Assembly (NCBI GenBank): GCA_008973525.1
Contig: WACJ01000006.1
Coordinates: 186,001 to 250,000, forward strand
Length of the DNA stretch: 64,000 nt
Direction: 5' to 3'
Source of the DNA: Stenopsyche tienmushanensis
Lineage: Eukaryota > Arthropoda > Insecta > Trichoptera > Stenopsychidae
This document shows positions 11,633-22,600 of the stretch, piece after piece. Position numbers and translations under genes: made by a program. The number at the start of each line of letters is the position of its first letter. Positions within the stretch are counted from its first letter, which is position 1. Under the pieces are notes generated by a model. That model did no database searches. It was not told where the DNA came from and worked only from the letters and a program-made list of their open reading frames with translations.

Positions 11633-11735
11633 CTTTCTATGATGTCTTCCAGACGGCAACTATCTAAATATCTTTCGTGATCGACATCGAAACTTGCATT
11701 CCTACCCTTGTCTGTTCGCACTTGCTTATCTTCGA
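11633..11735 (-). pseudogene. piggyBac-like transposase N-terminal remnant (copy A)
   Basis: The minus strand reads QVRTDKGRNASFDVDHERYL then DSCRLEDIIERPS and a stop at 11633-11635. Copy B has the same segment at 14218-14320 (RNVSFEVDLKRYLDSCHLEY). The two proteins differ at several residues but keep the frame and stop at the same point, which suggests the segment was coding before the copies diverged. I cannot assign a domain. Confidence 0.4.
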
Positions 11736-11919
11736 TTTTGCTTTCGTTAGTTTGGCTATCGATCTAAGATAAATAACAACTGATTTGCATTCTGGTTGTT
11801 CGTGTTTATCCCGTGCGTTTATAATATCACATCGCTATTCCTTTTGTTTACGCTCCGACTATCGAACTTGGGCCCCGTGAGAAACAGCACTGATTCAGAT
11901 TGGGCGACGAGAGTGTTAA

Positions 11920-13299
11920 AAGAGTGCAAAAGCAAAACGAAGCGATTTTCTGCTATCACTATTTGCTTATGAAAGGTGATAGCAGTAAAATAATTCTCAA
12001 AATCTACTTTCCAAACGAAGATATCTTCTAGGAGCTGAAATAAATTTCAAAGAGATTAATTTAGTCCCCAATTCAATTCATGCATTATAAAGGATCTACA
12101 TCTATTCAAAATTTCGTTATGATATTTGAAAACACAAATTTATGAACTAACATTATAGATGCTTTTAGGCAAATACGAATGTCGTTATGCTCCGTGTTAT
12201 TATTTTTTGCCTGAGTGAAGTTTTCGCTAAGCTTTTTGCAGACTACGCTGCATTATAAAATATTCAGGAGCGCTGTAAGGTTCTGCTTGAAATTTTCTAT
12301 TCTATTTACGTCGCGGAATATGTATTTTCATTTTGTATGACGGCGTCGCTGTACGTAAGAGATTTAGTGGACTTAGCACCCGTCTGAGGTGGATGCTGGT
12401 ACTGACACAAGTGCGGAAGGGTGGTTTCGGCCGCAACCCTTACGAGGGTCGTGTTGTGAAACTTACCTAGCTGAATGTAATTACCGCGCAGATACGTGAC
12501 TGCGAAAACACTTTAACCAACTTGAATCTTCTTTACGCAAGGGGGCTCACAGATTCATATGTATACTAATTTGGGACTAGTTAGTAGCTTCGTTTTGCTC
12601 CGGTGTAATCAGTAGGCATTTTAGTAGGCGAGCTATAGGAAATTATGTTAACGGCAGGAAGAAATCGTGCGAGGTAGATTGAGAACTCCCTTGAGAATAT
12701 ACTTTAGGTCTTCAAGTACACTCTACTTACTCCTTGCACGAAAATATAACTTACAACCAGAATTTTAAGGAAATTAAAAAATGTATAATCTTTTTTTGGC
12801 TCATTTTTCTATTATATCCTCTTTAGTGTAGCCGAAATATTGTTTCTAAGAGATGATGCTGAATGATATTTACAACATTCAAAAAGGAACGAAAGATAAT
12901 CAATATATCATAGAAACGTACAAAACAGTTTGTTTGCGTATTTGGCACTTTAGAGATCCTTGACGCAATTTACTTCAAATGATGAACATATTTTTTTAAT
13001 AATATCTTAAATCCCTTATTTATTTGATTTAACCATATTACACGCTAAATTAAAAACTTTTTGAGGGCCCCTAAAGATTTGAGGGTCGAAGTGCGTATGC
13101 CTTCTACGCATACAGGTAAATCCCCCCCTGTACAGAAATTAAAAAAAAACAACTATTTTTAGATAAACTGACTGGCTCTCGTGGTATCTGTCTCGTATAA
13201 CGAGCTTTCTTAAACTCTTTTCGAAGAACGAACCGTCAACGGCACCATAGTGTGGATCGGACCTAATTGTTCTACATTCTTGCCTAAATTATCTGTATT
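11920..13299. other. non-coding stretch with a GC-rich patch
   Basis: No gene. A patch at about 12370-12490 is clearly more GC-rich than its surroundings and contains an imperfect hairpin (AAGGGT at 12417-12422 with ACCCTT at 12436-12441). It does not fold as a tRNA, and I recognise no repeat in it. It may be a fragment of a transposon UTR. Confidence 0.3.
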
Positions 13300-13571
13300 G
13301 AAGACATCCTTAAAATGTTACGAAAAATGTTATTTTTTAACACGTTCCGTGCCGCGTCGCGTGTTTACGGTTGACGGGCGTTCCCCCGCACGGGCCCCGT
13401 CGCATGATTGCAGTGGACGTTTTCTTCCTCCATTTAAATACGATTTAACAAGTTATTTATTTTCTATTTAACGGAATTAGCACATGCAAATATAAAATAA
13501 ACAGAATATAAAAAAATATATGTTTATATATAACATATGAAGACATAAAATTAAAATAACTAAAATATACA

Positions 13572-13978
13572 TACACAACCATCTCTCGCTTAACACGGAA
13601 AATAGGTTCTGCTAGGATCGCCGTGCTAAGCGAAATCGTGTTAAGCGAGACTAACAAATGTATGAAAAAGAGGGAATAGGTTTTTTTTTAAAGATATTAA
13701 GAAAAAACAGGTAGGTGGAACTTATGAAAATTTATTGATAAATAATGATACGGATAAAATATATTATTCAGTGTCACTATCACTAGAGGATATTAATATT
13801 GACATTTTCTTTTTATTTATGGGCTGAATATCATTATCACTACTACTTTCAATTAAATTTTCTATTATACTCCGTCATCGTTTAAAAAATCGATCATTTG
13901 AAAAGTTGAAACACATTTTTTTTCACCGAAACTGAAACCGTGTTAAGCGAGTATCGTTTTAAGCAAGGGATGGGTGTA
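13572..13978 (-). mobile_element. Tigger/pogo-like element nested in piggyBac copy B
   Basis: Left end TACACAACCATCTCTCGCTT continues AACACGG; the right end read inward is TACACCCATCCCTTGCTTAA followed by AACG. These inverted ends of about 25 bp, rich in TCGCTTAACACG, are typical of Tigger/pogo termini. The ACACGG/TTAAGCGAG motif is repeated internally at 13584-13650 and 13937-13952. TATACATA flanks both ends. On the minus strand, 13920-13770 reads ENLIESSSDNDIQP then MSILISSSDSDTE and a stop, an acidic Ser/Asp-rich tail as found at the C-terminus of many Tigger transposases. The 407-bp length shows an internally deleted element. Confidence 0.6.
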
Positions 13979-14217
13979 CTATACATAAAATTATGATTGA
14001 AGTAAAATATAACTTTATATTATGTTACCAACTATTAATTAAAATAATTCAAACACATATGATGTGATTTTGGACAGTTAGAAAAATATCTTGCGACCTT
14101 TTTTACATTTTTTTTCGTTTCCTGGAGATCGACAATTTGTCAGTCAATCAAACAGTCTCCGAAACGAGAATCCAGTGTCTCACTGTTACGTATTTCTGCG
14201 ATTTATAAATATTAACT

Positions 14218-14436
14218 TTACGAATATCTTTCTATAATGTATTCCAGATGACAACTGTCTAAATATCTTTTGAGATCAACCTCGAAACTTACATTCCTAC
14301 CCTTGTCTGTTCGCACTTGCTTATCTTCACTTTTTTTTGTTAATTTGACTAATGGCAGAGTCAAGCTTATCGATTTAAGATAAAACAACACCTGAGAAAA
14401 GATGCGCCATATGTCGTCTATGTTTATTCCGTGCAT
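14218..14436 (-). pseudogene. piggyBac-like transposase N-terminal remnant (copy B)
   Basis: A 72-codon minus-strand frame starting MHGINIDDIWRIF, with a middle SEDKQVRTDKGRNVSF and an end YLDSCHLEYIIERYS. Its Met is about 100 bp inside the right terminus, a reasonable 5' UTR length for a piggyBac gene. The last 33 residues are shared with copy A (11633-11735) and end at the same stop position, so the common ancestor was already truncated here or was a non-autonomous derivative. No catalytic residues are included. Confidence 0.4.
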
Positions 14437-14727
14437 GATAATATTGCATTGCTGTTCCTTCTGTTTACGCTCCGACTATCGAATTTGGGCCCCGTGAGAA
14501 ACAACACCGATTCTAGCTTGGCACGGAACGTGTTAATTGCCCCATTGTTTTCCTGATATTTAATAAATTTTTTTGTGCGATTTTGGGTATATTTTCTATA
14601 GCTGTTTCAAAGTTATGCGATTTTTATAATCCATAGAACGCATCTTCAATTTTTCTATATAAGTCATAACTTTTTTTATGCGATTTTCCGCGAAACGCAT
14701 CTACCCCGCAAAAAAAGTTTAAGTGTA

Positions 14728-16111
14728 ATTCGTTATACAAATAACATTTATCAGGATAAATTTGTTTTAAAACGTATGTATGTTGAAATGATTATCAAGA
14801 TTGCGCTTTATTCACGCCCCACCGTATGTCAAGATTGGACGCAGGATTAGCTTCAGAGGCAATTATTCCAAATATTATTATAGGAATAATACATTTTAAG
14901 CTTTCCATAGAGGCGGTTATGATAGAGTATGTGAAATATCCATGATGTTTACTTTATAGAGTAACATACTAGAAATTTCACCAATTAATTAGGGAAAATT
15001 CAATTAACATCCATGTATCCCTATTAACTGAAAAATAACTACATTTTATTATTTTACAGCGCTTGTTATATTACATATATCAATTATTTATCCATTTGCT
15101 ATTTTTAATAGGGTTTAAGTACAATTTTAATTAACAGTAAATCATAAAAACCCCTTGACGTAATGCAGCGTGACCATTTTATTTATATTTTAGATCATAA
15201 ATTTTATTATTGCATTTCTTAAGCTATAAAAATAATGCTCGTGTTAGACATAAATTATTAATGATGCTGTCTTGATTCGCAACGGTCAGTAAGGAGTTAT
15301 TTGCTAAATGACTATTGTATATAGCAAAAATATTCATGCTAATGAAATGATCAATATGATTCCCTGTTGAAATGAATACAACATCTGACGCCATTGATGT
15401 TGTTCTTTCTCTTCGATTTCAATGGACCTTTCCATTGTCCGAAGAATGAAAATACATTCGAACCTTTCCCAATCGTACATACGTACCCTGTAAGCCAGTC
15501 GGGAATAAAAAAAACTCAACGGCTTTGTTATTTTTGGGTCGGATGTCATGAACATTAGCACATGTTATTGTTGAAATTTAACGTACCGTCAAAATGTCAA
15601 AAACCTTTGACAGGTCATTTCGTGAGTTCTTTTGCAACGCCCTTCCAGTTAAAATACCGAGTGGTTTTATACATGCAGTATTGTTCGCGGTCAGTTACGA
15701 CTTAGTAATGTTTAATTATAGCCTTTTGCTACATATACAAATTCAGGACAAGCCTTACTTTTATTAATGTTTCAAGTTTATATCAATCATTTTTTTATAA
15801 TAAATAAGTTAATCGTAAATAAGGTAAACTGCCGACCTTCGTACCGGTCTTTTATGGAAAATAGATAATGTAGTATCTACACAGGGTTCATGCTAAGCAT
15901 CCCCGTATTTATGGCATCCATAAAGATTACCGCAAAAAAATATGCTTCGTACATTTTTCATAAAAAAACAATCATTTGAATATTAAAATTAAGCTTTTAT
16001 TCAGGTTTTAAAGAACAGTACGTGAAAGATCAGCATTTTATGTCTAGCATTATAAAGCTAATGTCGAAAGAATAACTTTCGTGAAAGTTCATATTTTAGG
16101 AATAACTAATA
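14728..16111. other. non-coding stretch, no gene seen
   Basis: Ordinary AT-rich sequence. A minus-strand frame of 75 codons at 15334-15561 has no recognisable motif. Confidence 0.4.
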
Positions 16112-16171
16112 CAGTGTACTCTCGATTTTCCGGGTGCGGATTATCCGGTTTGCGGACTATCCGTGCCTGAA
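16112..16171 (+). mobile_element. Tigger/pogo-like terminus, single end
   Basis: CAGTGTACTCTCGATTTTCC, then GGGTGCGGATTATCCGG and GCGGACTATCCGTGCC. This closely follows the form of pogo/Tigger termini (CAGT plus a CTCGATTNTCCG core with repeated GGATTATCCG). I do not find the complementary terminus in the following 2 kb, so one end alone survives. Confidence 0.55.
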
Positions 16172-17856
16172 ATATATTAATTTAAAAAATAATAATTTGA
16201 TACTCTGATAATAAGGCCATCTGACATCATAATAAGGCACCAAGATAATAGAAGAGAAGAATACATTTAAATGTTTATTAAAAATATATATATACATATA
16301 TTTTACTTGTAGGAATATTTTTAAATCTTAATCCAATTTTATTCCATAAAAGCGTTATTTTTCCACCCCATTTGAGTGCACTGCATCTTGTGTATGTCTA
16401 TATGAATAACGGAAGTATGCTTTGATCTTATACTTATTCATTGGAATATTGCGGCAATTTTAATTTAAATGAATACCCTAATCCGTCGAAAACGGTTCGC
16501 CCCAATTTAATTATGGGTTTAAATTCATTTTCCTTGCTTTTCTGGCATGTCCCATCAGCTTACCCAGGTAGATGTATTGCTCCCCCTGTCCTGAATTTAT
16601 GCCCTCTAGCTGTTTATATATATATTCCTTCTTGGTAGTACAATTTTAATTTAATACTAACTTCTTGCGTACATCTGAGGTTAAAATGTTTAGTGTTAAA
16701 TTCGATTTCCGTGCGCATATCATTTGAAGACGTTGTGTTACATCTCGATTACGACATCAATGTGTTATTAATGCATAACAGATGTTAATAGATTTTAATT
16801 TTTGTACAAATAATCGAGTGTATCTAATGAAACATGCTTGTCAAATTATCTTCTTAGATCCAACATTTGTGTTGAACGATTGCCCAAGATGCTGAACTAA
16901 ACAAGTTTTCGTAGTGGTAAATTGATTAAGTGCTGCGCAACAGCTCAACTATCTGATGAAAGTGTCAAGTCCCTCTTTTTTCTCAAAGTAGAGACTTTGT
17001 CGCATATTTTGACAGGTCGTCTTTATCTCATCAATTATATAACTTTTTCTATACGTCATCAGCGCACCCGGTCAACTATCTTCTGTAATTGAGTCGACCC
17101 AAGAATAACGAACAAAATTAATTAAAGTTCATCTCAGACACTCATCTCATCCGTACAACTTGCTAAATAGATTGGCATTACTCTCACATCCGCCGAAGCT
17201 GAATTAACATTTTTGTGTAATAATTTGAGGTCAGGTCTTCATTAAGTGCGAATTTAAACGGCACGAATAGTGAAAACTTAATTTTGTGAACACTTTCGAT
17301 TTTAAATTCATTTGCAAATTATTTATGATGACTGTGCGAATATCGATCAATCGAATTCAAGAAGCATGAAGTATTTTTTCTGTGAAATTTAAATTTTTTG
17401 AAGATTGTAACGAAAGCATTGATACTTGATAATTCTTCAAAAATGATATCATTTAAATATGAATGATTCATTAATGCTAATGGATATTTTGTACCCAATG
17501 GTATAGATATGTTGTGATCAAATGTTAAGTTCATTATGTATTTGCATTGGGTATTGCAAATTTCATTACAAGACAAAAATGTGTTTTGTTCTATATCGTA
17601 TGGTATTTTCATCTTCCAATTTAAATACAGAGATCATTGGAGCTTCATCATTTTTTTCTGAAAATATTTTAAATATGTAAATCATATTACGACCGAAATA
17701 GGTCTTCGCATTCTCATATTAACTCGCTGTTTCAAATTAATTCACTTATCAAATAACATTTAGAAAATATGTTGCTCAAATAGTTCGGCCATTATTATGT
17801 TCTGTGATCCATGTTCTCCACTGAGTGTCATTCTTTTTCTGAGTGTCATTCTACTG
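16172..17856. other. non-coding stretch, no gene seen
   Basis: AT-rich, with unremarkable short frames (for example 17319-17612 minus). A 15-bp direct duplication, TGAGTGTCATTCT, occurs twice at 17822-17852, right at the 3' edge of the LINE relic that follows. Confidence 0.4.
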
Positions 17857-18950
17857 CTATTGTTCCATTCTCCATCCACTCCATCTGCCGCATGCCGTTA
17901 ACATTGAAGGTACCATGTTGCTAGGGGAGAGTGAGCTGATTCCCAGCTTTTCCCACAGGATGTCCTTTACGGTTCTCCATGATGGGCAGACAAATGTCGT
18001 GTGTGCAGTATCGTCATACTCCGCTCCGCAGTGGTGGCACTCCGCGCCGGTCTCTTTGCCGTATTTTGTGTAGGTAGCTACCAAAACAGTCGTACTTGTT
18101 GAGGACCTGGGTCAAGTGGTAGCACAGACTGTACTTTCTGGCTTACCTAGGTTCGATATTAGCTCGTGCGTCCACCGACCTTTAGCGGAGTTGTCCCATC
18201 GGGACTGCCACGTCGCCCTGGTACCTCGCTTAGCGCTATTCTTGTCTTCATCTTTCTGTATTGCCTGTCTCTCGTAAGCGAGCAGGTCGATTGGCGGTAT
18301 GGCAGCCAGTGCCAGGACACTGTGCGATATGCAGCAGCTACCCTGATTGCGCTCCTTCTCTGGACTCTGGCCATGTTGAGTCACTTTTTCAATTTGTAGT
18401 GTCTCGGCCCATATCGACGCGCCGTACAACAGTACCTAGTGTTTTACCTCGTTGTAGAGTCGCCTCCTGTTTGTTTTTGGGCCACCAATGTTGGGCATCA
18501 ACCTGGCCAGGTTCTTCGCAATGCTGGCCGCCTTCGCTGCTGCCTTCTCCGTGTGGGTGAAGAATCGGAGCTTGTCATCAATATCCATCCCCAAATACCG
18601 AATGAATCTTGAGTATTTAATCTCGCAATCCCCGATCGTCAAAGGAGGGGGCGCAAGCTTCCTGCGTCTTGTGAAAAAGAGGGCCTCCGTTTTTTGGAAA
18701 GTGAACTCCAGACCAGCTCCTATCAGCCACTTCTTGACCTTTCTCAGTGCGTCTATTAGCGGCGTCCTCAGCAGTCCGTCGTACATTACGTTCCACATGT
18801 GTGTCTACTGGCTTTTACGCTGCCACACCAAGCCTGTTTCACTATGTCTACAACTTGGGTGATGGAATCGATTGTGGAGCGGTCTACACAGAAGCCGTAC
18901 TGCTGTGGGGAGAGTCCCGTTTCGATCTGCTGCTGGAGTCGCTGGAGGAT
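17857..18950 (-). pseudogene. R1-type non-LTR retrotransposon ORF2 relic
   Basis: Read 5'-3' on the minus strand. At 18950-18790: GLSPQQYGFCVDRSTIDSI, the RT motif with Gln-Tyr-Gly-Phe and Arg-Ser-Thr. At 18798-18436: WNVMYDGLLRT then VKKWLIGAGLEFTFQKTEAL and FIRYLGMDIDDKLRF, the palm end and thumb. At about 18430-18112: LLYGASIWAE and the shifted-frame AAAYRTVS region. At 18040-17990: CHHCGAEYDDTAHTTFVC, a CX2CX8HX4C knuckle found at the C-terminus of R1-clade ORF2. Two deletions have removed the block between the RST motif and WNVMYDGLL, and the FADD box between LLRT and VKKWL. Several frameshifts are present. It is GC-richer than its surroundings. No activity is possible. Confidence 0.82.
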
Positions 18951-18965
18951 AAGTCTCTATTTTAA

Positions 18966-20853
18966 TGTAAATCAAATAAGTTGCTAGTACAACGGAGCAA
19001 ATTTGGTAACATTTGATGTGGTGAACTCTGCTTAATACACTATGAAATCTCTTGGGCATCATTTTACATACAACTACCTTTGCTGATATTTCATCCATTT
19101 GTTTCTCCACATAACCTTTCTATAAGCCTGCTATTATTCCAAACATTTCGCACTGTTAAAAACGTCAAAAAATCATAACTTTTATTTTACGAATGTGTGC
19201 CTTTTATGATCACACCCCTTTATTCTCTGGAGAATAAGCTATGAAACTTTTCGGGCAATACTCAATTTTAACACCCTTTTATGTTATCACTGAAAAATAT
19301 GTTTAATTGTGTTGTCGATTACAACATAAATAAAGCGTTGTCGACTTCAAATTTGTACAGAGTGATTCATATTCACGAAAAATGAATAGGTTATAAAATT
19401 ACAATTAATCATAGAATTTAATTTCATGGTGAATTCATGCTATTTTTTATTCAACCGATAAATATTTCATTTAAATGGATATGTTAAAATTTATGGCTTT
19501 TGGAGATTCATTTGGCTGCAAGGATTAATTTAGTGGCATTCGCTTTAATGCTTTTTTTTTATAGAGGATGTAAACCTTTATTCTCGTTAGATTGTATTAT
19601 ATCTCTTATATTGGAACTTTGTAAGACAGTTTTGTTATAGTATAATGGAACTTATGCCAAATTATATATGAATTTCTGTGCATATTATATGTTGTTTATA
19701 TATTTCTGTAGGAACGCTTCAAAATCCAAATTAAATACCCAATAAGCGATCTATTATCAATGTTAATTCAATTTTAATAAAACAGAACTAAGACTGGAAC
19801 TAGGCGAAAATGAAACTCTCCCGAATTAAAACTCAAAGCGTGCCGCAATAAAATTGTATCATTGAATTTGTGAGCGCTTTCGAACAACCCTTATTGACTC
19901 GTTGGCTTTCCCATTAGATAAATTGCTTTTTCTACACTCGATTCATAAATAATTTAGTTTCCCTTTGACAGATTGTAAGCATTGAACGTACGATAAACGC
20001 GTGGTTAACTCTGTTGCGGATGGACACCTGCTAGTTACCAACTCCAAAAAAGGATTACACGTACGGATGATGATAATTTGAATTGGCAGAATGCAGGAAG
20101 AGTAAAAAGTTTATAAATAATTCCCCAAGCAATAAAATCGATCGAACAATTTTATGGATCATCTGCTGTTAGATTTTCACCTTCAACGAATCACATTAAG
20201 GCAGGATGACTTGAACATCCTTTAAAGCCCACGTCTTCGACGAAATTACAAATATAGCCTCCTCTAAGATATTGATCTTATTCTGTTGGATATCTAGCTA
20301 ATGAGACGTGAATTCAAAGGAATTTATTACATGTTTGCCTGTTTGTATTCGGTGTAGACAGCTTTAGGTCCTACAGTTAATTAATTAATTTGCTCCGTTT
20401 CAAAATATAATATGTGGTTTCGTTAACCGTTTACCGTAACAATTCGTGCAACACTCGCCTGTCTAATGTTTTGTCATATTTATAGTAGTAAAGTGGTTAT
20501 AAAAATAAAAATCGATACACGATATATGAATGTTACTATTAAATACTCGATAAGTTAAGTTTATTTTTGAAAAAATATAAAGTCGATTTGTAAATAAAAA
20601 GTTGGGAATTTCATGATGTTTTTACATTTGTTTTTCCGTGGGAACGTTCTTTAAATAAAAAAATATCAAATCCGGTTGCGAAGAATTTCATTCCGAATTA
20701 ATTAGATGTATTAAATATCCTATAGCACCTCCTTATAAAATATAGCGTATAAATTATTTGACGACTGTCGTCCAATGTGGAGCAACTTTTTGGAGAGTAT
20801 TGAAGTTTCAAGCCGAGTAGGATGTATGCTATGTAGTTGTGGACCAACTACAT
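18966..20853. other. non-coding stretch, no gene seen
   Basis: AT-rich; no ORF of note, no repeat termini and no shared blocks with the rest of the window that I could find. Confidence 0.4.
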
Positions 20854-21159
20854 CAGTGTTCCCCAATCGGTGGTGGCGGGCACAGAGACTCTCCACCAGG
20901 CCGCAAACAGTATGCCAAATTTCTAAATTTAATCTACTTAATGACTTTAACCTTTCTCTCCAGGAGTTTTGTACAAATATTTTTAAATTGAGAAATAAGG
21001 TTGATGCATTTAAAAAGAAGCTGATTCTTTGAGATTGTCACGTACGAGAGGAGGATTTAGAAATGTTTCCATTTTTGATAGAATTTTTAATTGCTGCTGA
21101 CGTCGACAGGAAATGTGTTTTAAATGCTTAATGGCATTGATACTAAAATTAAATCACTG
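20854..21159 (+). mobile_element. hAT-type deletion derivative with transposase fragment
   Basis: Starts CAGTGTTCCCCAATCGGTGG, the form of a hAT 5' terminus. From about 20930 the plus strand reads LLNDFNLSLQEFCTNIFKLR then KVDAFKKKLIL, a stop, and HVREEDLEMFPFL. L-x-x-N-x-x-LQ-x4-T-x-LxxKV-x-AFKKKLxLW-x-NxxMFP is a conserved block in hAT transposases of the ZBED/SCAND3-like group, in their central-to-C-terminal part. The Trp normally following KLxL is a stop here. A CACTG at 21155-21159 could be the other end, but the flanks show no 8-bp duplication. Internal deletion brought the terminus next to mid-protein sequence. Confidence 0.62.
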
Positions 21160-21439
21160 TTATCCCGAAAATGATGGATTCTCGTAAAGGAAACCTTTGG
21201 ATTAATAGTCCCTTCGTGGAGGACGTCATTTTATGTACTCATGCGAGTAGAAAAATAGCAATTAATTGACTTATCTTCGGATATCACTTTGGACACACAG
21301 CTCTAAAGTTATTAATTTAATTATCAATAACCTATTTGTGCGAAAAAGAACCTTCGTCCATATCCTTAATAAAATCGAAATAAAGGAATAGACTGATTTG
21401 AATGCTGTACTTCGCCTGTTATGAAAATTCAATGTGAGG
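21160..21439. other. short non-coding interval
   Basis: AT-rich; nothing recognisable between the hAT and mariner derivatives. Confidence 0.35.
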
Positions 21440-21772
21440 TATATTCAGAAAGTAAGTGTACTAATTTTTTTTTTTTAGAAAAAATGTATTTGAAAAATTA
21501 TTACACGATATTGTTAATATATTTGATGAATATTTTTTTTACATAATTGCCATGTCGTTCAATTGCATGAGGAGAAGCTTTTTTATGCCTTCCGCGAAGA
21601 ATTCTCCCGCCAGCTATTTTCCTCACTTCAGACGTGATTTCAGGGAGATGAAAAGATGATCATCTGAAAACGGTAAGTCAGAGGAATATAGGAAAGTATT
21701 CAAAAATAAAAAAAAAAACAACAAAAAACCACAGCTCCTTATGGTCATAGTACACTTATTTTCTGAATATAT
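21440..21772 (-). mobile_element. mariner deletion derivative
   Basis: Inverted ends: TATATTCAGAAAGTAAGTGT (continuing ACTA) at 21440-21463, and at 21749-21772 a complement that reads TATATTCAGAAAATAAGTGT, a single difference over 20 bp. TA flanks are consistent with mariner target duplication. Inside, the minus strand of 21700-21560 carries a degraded transposase C-terminus: FFAEGIKKL, then in the adjacent frame ERHGNYVKK, matching the usual end of mariner proteins (FxxGIxKLxxRWxKCIxxxGxYVEK). About 1 kb of a full element is missing. It is a different family from the mariner at 30954-32174, judging by its ends. Confidence 0.7.
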
Positions 21773-22467
21773 CTCGTATTAGTCGTATTTTTTTTTATTT
21801 TAATATATCAGACTTTTATATGTATACTTGTTAATTATAAATATTTTCATCTGTCACAATATAAGATTTAAAAAATATTACATAAACAACCATTTTTATT
21901 TCAGTAATAGTGATTCGCAAAAACAATTCAACAAAAACAATCCTTTTTTTACCGATCTGGTAATATGGGGTTGACTTCCATCACGTGTTCATAGATTTCT
22001 ACAGGGTTTACATATCCAACAACCGAGAAAATCTACATAGAATCGGTCAGTAGAGTATGCTTTAACGGCGTCTTTTCAGAGCTCTCCGAGGGGGCGACGG
22101 TATTCAGACAGGGGAATGCCTCTCTCAGATACTTGTTATCAATTATAATGGGAAAATTATGCGATGCATTTTGCTTTTTATTTGTACAAAAAAAAACAAT
22201 AAGCTATGAGATAACCTCCATAATTCAACACGGCAGTTGGTGCTACTATAGTCTGCATTTTTGGATCTCTCTGAGACCTCAGTTACCGTGAGATCCAATC
22301 GGGAGTTCATAGCTATGTAGTCGCTGTCTCAATTGGGGAGGTCATATAGCACACAGAGTCCTTCAAGTCGTCTTAGATTTGGGACCGAGTGGTAGCAGAC
22401 ACGTCGGAAGTCTTTGTTTACGCTGATATGATCATGTAGATAAAATCGCGCATATCTGTGCCTGGAC
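21773..22467. other. non-coding stretch leading into an LTR-like repeat
   Basis: 22078-22100 is the inverted partner of the GC-rich motif at 268-284. Positions 22250-22460 are slightly GC-richer and directly precede the purine-rich start of the LTR-like repeat at 22468, so they may be internal sequence of the same element. I could not read a coding domain in it. Confidence 0.3.
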
Positions 22468-22600
22468 AATTGAAGGGAGGAGACTCAGGGCACACACAAA
22501 TGGCTGTTATAGGGCTGTGTGCACTTGTGTATAATATGTTATATACATGATAATATCAATAATATATTAATACGTCTTAATAAATGCTTAAGATCAACAT
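22468..22600 (+). repeat. LTR-like interspersed repeat, copy 2 (uninterrupted)
   Basis: AATTGAAGGGAGGAGACTC, CACACACAAATGGC and TATAATATGTTATATA blocks in the same order as 4630-5029, then GTCTTAATAAATGCTTAA followed by gatcaacatcag. In copy 1 the TTAA of this last block is where a family-T MITE starts, so this copy shows the pre-insertion state on that side. No coding sequence. Confidence 0.5.

Larger units (their letters stand above)
11117..11919 (-). mobile_element. piggyBac-like element, internally deleted (copy A)
   Basis: TTAA at 11117-11120 and TTAA at 11916-11919 bound 803 bp whose ends are degenerate versions of copy B's termini (TTAACTCGTTCGTCGC on the left; complement TTAACACTCTCGTCGCCC on the right). 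The order of shared blocks matches copy B: a GACGGGCGTT segment, GGACGTTTTCTTCCTCC, TTAAATACGATTTAACAAG, then near the right end TACCCTTGTCTGTTCGCAC and TTTACGCTCCGACTATCGAA followed by GGGCCCCGTGAGAAAC. TTAA target duplication and a minus-strand transposase with C-terminal CxxC favour piggyBac. It is older than copy B, judging by the decayed termini. Confidence 0.65.
13337..14536 (-). mobile_element. piggyBac-like element, internally deleted (copy B)
   Basis: A 1200-bp element with perfect 17-bp inverted ends, TTAACACGTTCCGTGCC at 13337-13353 and its complement at 14520-14536. Two family-G repeats elsewhere in the window show the unoccupied TTAA site, so the TTAA is a true target duplication. 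The interior matches copy A except that about 13500-14160 is replaced by other sequence, including a Tigger-like element at 13572-13978. A transposase N-terminal remnant lies at 14436-14218. The perfect ends suggest it moved more recently than copy A, presumably using an enzyme supplied elsewhere. Confidence 0.75.
13300..14727. repeat. Tigger/pogo-like MITE (family G), host of the piggyBac insertion
   Basis: Two pieces, 13300-13340 and 14533-14727, join at a TTAA to give one family-G copy. The left piece has GACATCCTTAAAATGTTAC and AAAAATGTTATTTTTTAA; the right piece has TTAATTGCCCCATTGTTTTC, then repeated GTGCGATTTT and GTTATGCGATTT blocks, and ends GCAAAAAAAGTTTAAGTGTA. The copies at 25485-25937 and 37550-38420 contain the same junction uninterrupted. 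The left terminus of this copy is not found. The terminal repeat (TATACACTYAAA...TTTTTTGTGCGAT) is consistent with the pogo/Tigger branch of Tc1/mariner. Confidence 0.65.

Noticed and set aside
18488..18862. Plus-strand frames of 99-124 codons over the LINE region
   Set aside because: They are shadows of the minus-strand R1-type ORF2; the recognisable RT and zinc-knuckle motifs are all on the minus strand.
22250..22465. Possible reverse-strand LINE C-terminus before the LTR-like repeat
   Set aside because: A minus-strand reading (CYHS, LRRLEG) faintly resembles the end of R1-type ORF2, but every frame has stops and the diagnostic CCHC is missing. The resemblance is too weak to report as a feature.
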